Assembly: GCA_023230125.1 (NCBI GenBank)
Contig: JALNXZ010000101.1
Span: 1 to 6,079, forward strand
Length of the DNA: 6,079 bases
Reading direction: 5' to 3'
DNA from: Bacteroidales bacterium
GTDB taxonomy: Bacteria; Bacteroidota; Bacteroidia; Bacteroidales; UBA1402
A program made the translations under genes and the position numbers. Positions within the stretch are counted from its first letter, which is position 1. The number at the start of each line of letters is the position of its first letter. Positions 5,799 to 6,079 of the stretch are shown piece after piece. The notes beneath the pieces are model-generated. The model was not told the DNA's origin. It searched no databases and saw only the letters and a list, made by a program, of their open reading frames with translations.

Positions 5799-6079
5799 AT
5801 GAAAATAATGACAATTGTCGGTACACGTCCTGAAATAATTAAAATGAGTAGGGTCATGGCAGAATTAGAAAAATATGTAGATCATGTTTTAGTACATACC
5901 GGCCAGAATTACGATTATGAACTGAATGAAATATTCTTTGAAAATTTAGGAGTTAAGAAACCTGATTATTTTCTTGATGTTACAGGTAAGAATGTTGCTC
6001 ATACTATTGGTAATGTTATCGCAAAATCTGATGAGATTTTTGAAATTGAAAAACCGGATGCGGTATTATTCTATGGAGA
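5799..6079 (+). CDS. wecB: non-hydrolysing UDP-N-acetylhexosamine 2-epimerase, 3'-truncated by window edge
   Basis: Ninety-three codons plus two bases are present from ATG 5799; the full family is about 370-390 residues. The N-terminus shows VGTRPEIIKMSRV (7-19), the nucleotide-binding start of WecB/FnlC enzymes, then VHTGQNYDYELNEIFF (32-47), GVKKPDYFL (51-59) and KPDAVLFYG (85-93). HTGQNYD is diagnostic. These enzymes invert C2 of UDP-HexNAc through a 2-acetamidoglucal intermediate. The N-terminus resembles the FnlC/CapG/WbvD branch, which uses 6-deoxy-L-sugars, more than enterobacterial WecB acting on UDP-GlcNAc. Position 24 nt after the reductase supports it as the third pathway step. Confidence 0.93.
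   Translation, partial: MKIMTIVGTRPEIIKMSRVMAELEKYVDHVLVHTGQNYDYELNEIFFENLGVKKPDYFLDVTGKNVAHTIGNVIAKSDEIFEIEKPDAVLFYG

Noticed and set aside
1..6079. CRISPR arrays, tRNA/rRNA genes, insertion sequences
   Set aside because: No regularly spaced repeats, no cloverleaf-like or rRNA sequence, and no transposase or paired terminal repeats with target duplications were seen.

Overview
The window looks like a Bacteroidales chromosome (Bacteroides, Parabacteroides or Prevotella type) at the edge of a surface-polysaccharide locus. Three things point there: starts without clear Shine-Dalgarno sequences, exact copies of the Bacteroidetes -7 promoter box TAnnTTTG upstream of two transcription units, and gene families typical of Bacteroidales accessory DNA. 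This assignment is inference from sequence character; no database search was possible.

Layout, all genes on the plus strand. (1) 2-877: C-terminal two thirds of an AAA-type ATPase with a DUF4143 nuclease-fold domain, cut by the window's left edge. (2) 878-1118: non-coding. It holds a possible decayed small ORF, an inverted repeat, a likely operator palindrome with an extra half-site, and a double -7 promoter box next to the following start. (3) 1119-2568: a toxin-antitoxin pair in toxin-first order. A RelE/HigB-type toxin is followed 13 nt later by an antitoxin-like protein that joins an XRE DNA-binding domain to an ImmA/IrrE zinc-peptidase domain. A possible terminator follows. (4) 2618-3628: a family 2 glycosyltransferase. 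(5) 3629-3841: a 213-nt AT-rich leader with a -7 box, ACCTAAT direct repeats, a long-range inverted repeat and two tiny ORFs. (6) 3842-6079 (open right edge): a three-gene nucleotide-sugar cassette with gaps of 37 and 24 nt. It encodes an FnlA/CapE/WbjB-type UDP-GlcNAc 4,6-dehydratase/5-epimerase, an RmlD-like 4-reductase, and the start of a non-hydrolysing UDP-HexNAc 2-epimerase.

The last three genes together convert UDP-D-GlcNAc to a UDP-2-acetamido-2,6-dideoxy-L-hexose. The reductase is a short RmlD-like protein without the cupin domain of CapF/WbjC. This favours the WbvB-WbvR-WbvD (FnlA-QnlA-QnlB) route to UDP-L-QuiNAc/L-RhaNAc over the CapE-CapF-CapG route to UDP-L-FucNAc. The glycosyltransferase probably acts on the same polysaccharide.

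The most unusual gene is the HTH-peptidase fusion in the toxin-antitoxin module, because it could in principle let the antitoxin control its own or its partner's stability. I see no evidence for a wholly new system. The upstream part (DUF4143 gene, toxin-antitoxin pair) looks like accessory DNA bordering the capsule/O-antigen genes.
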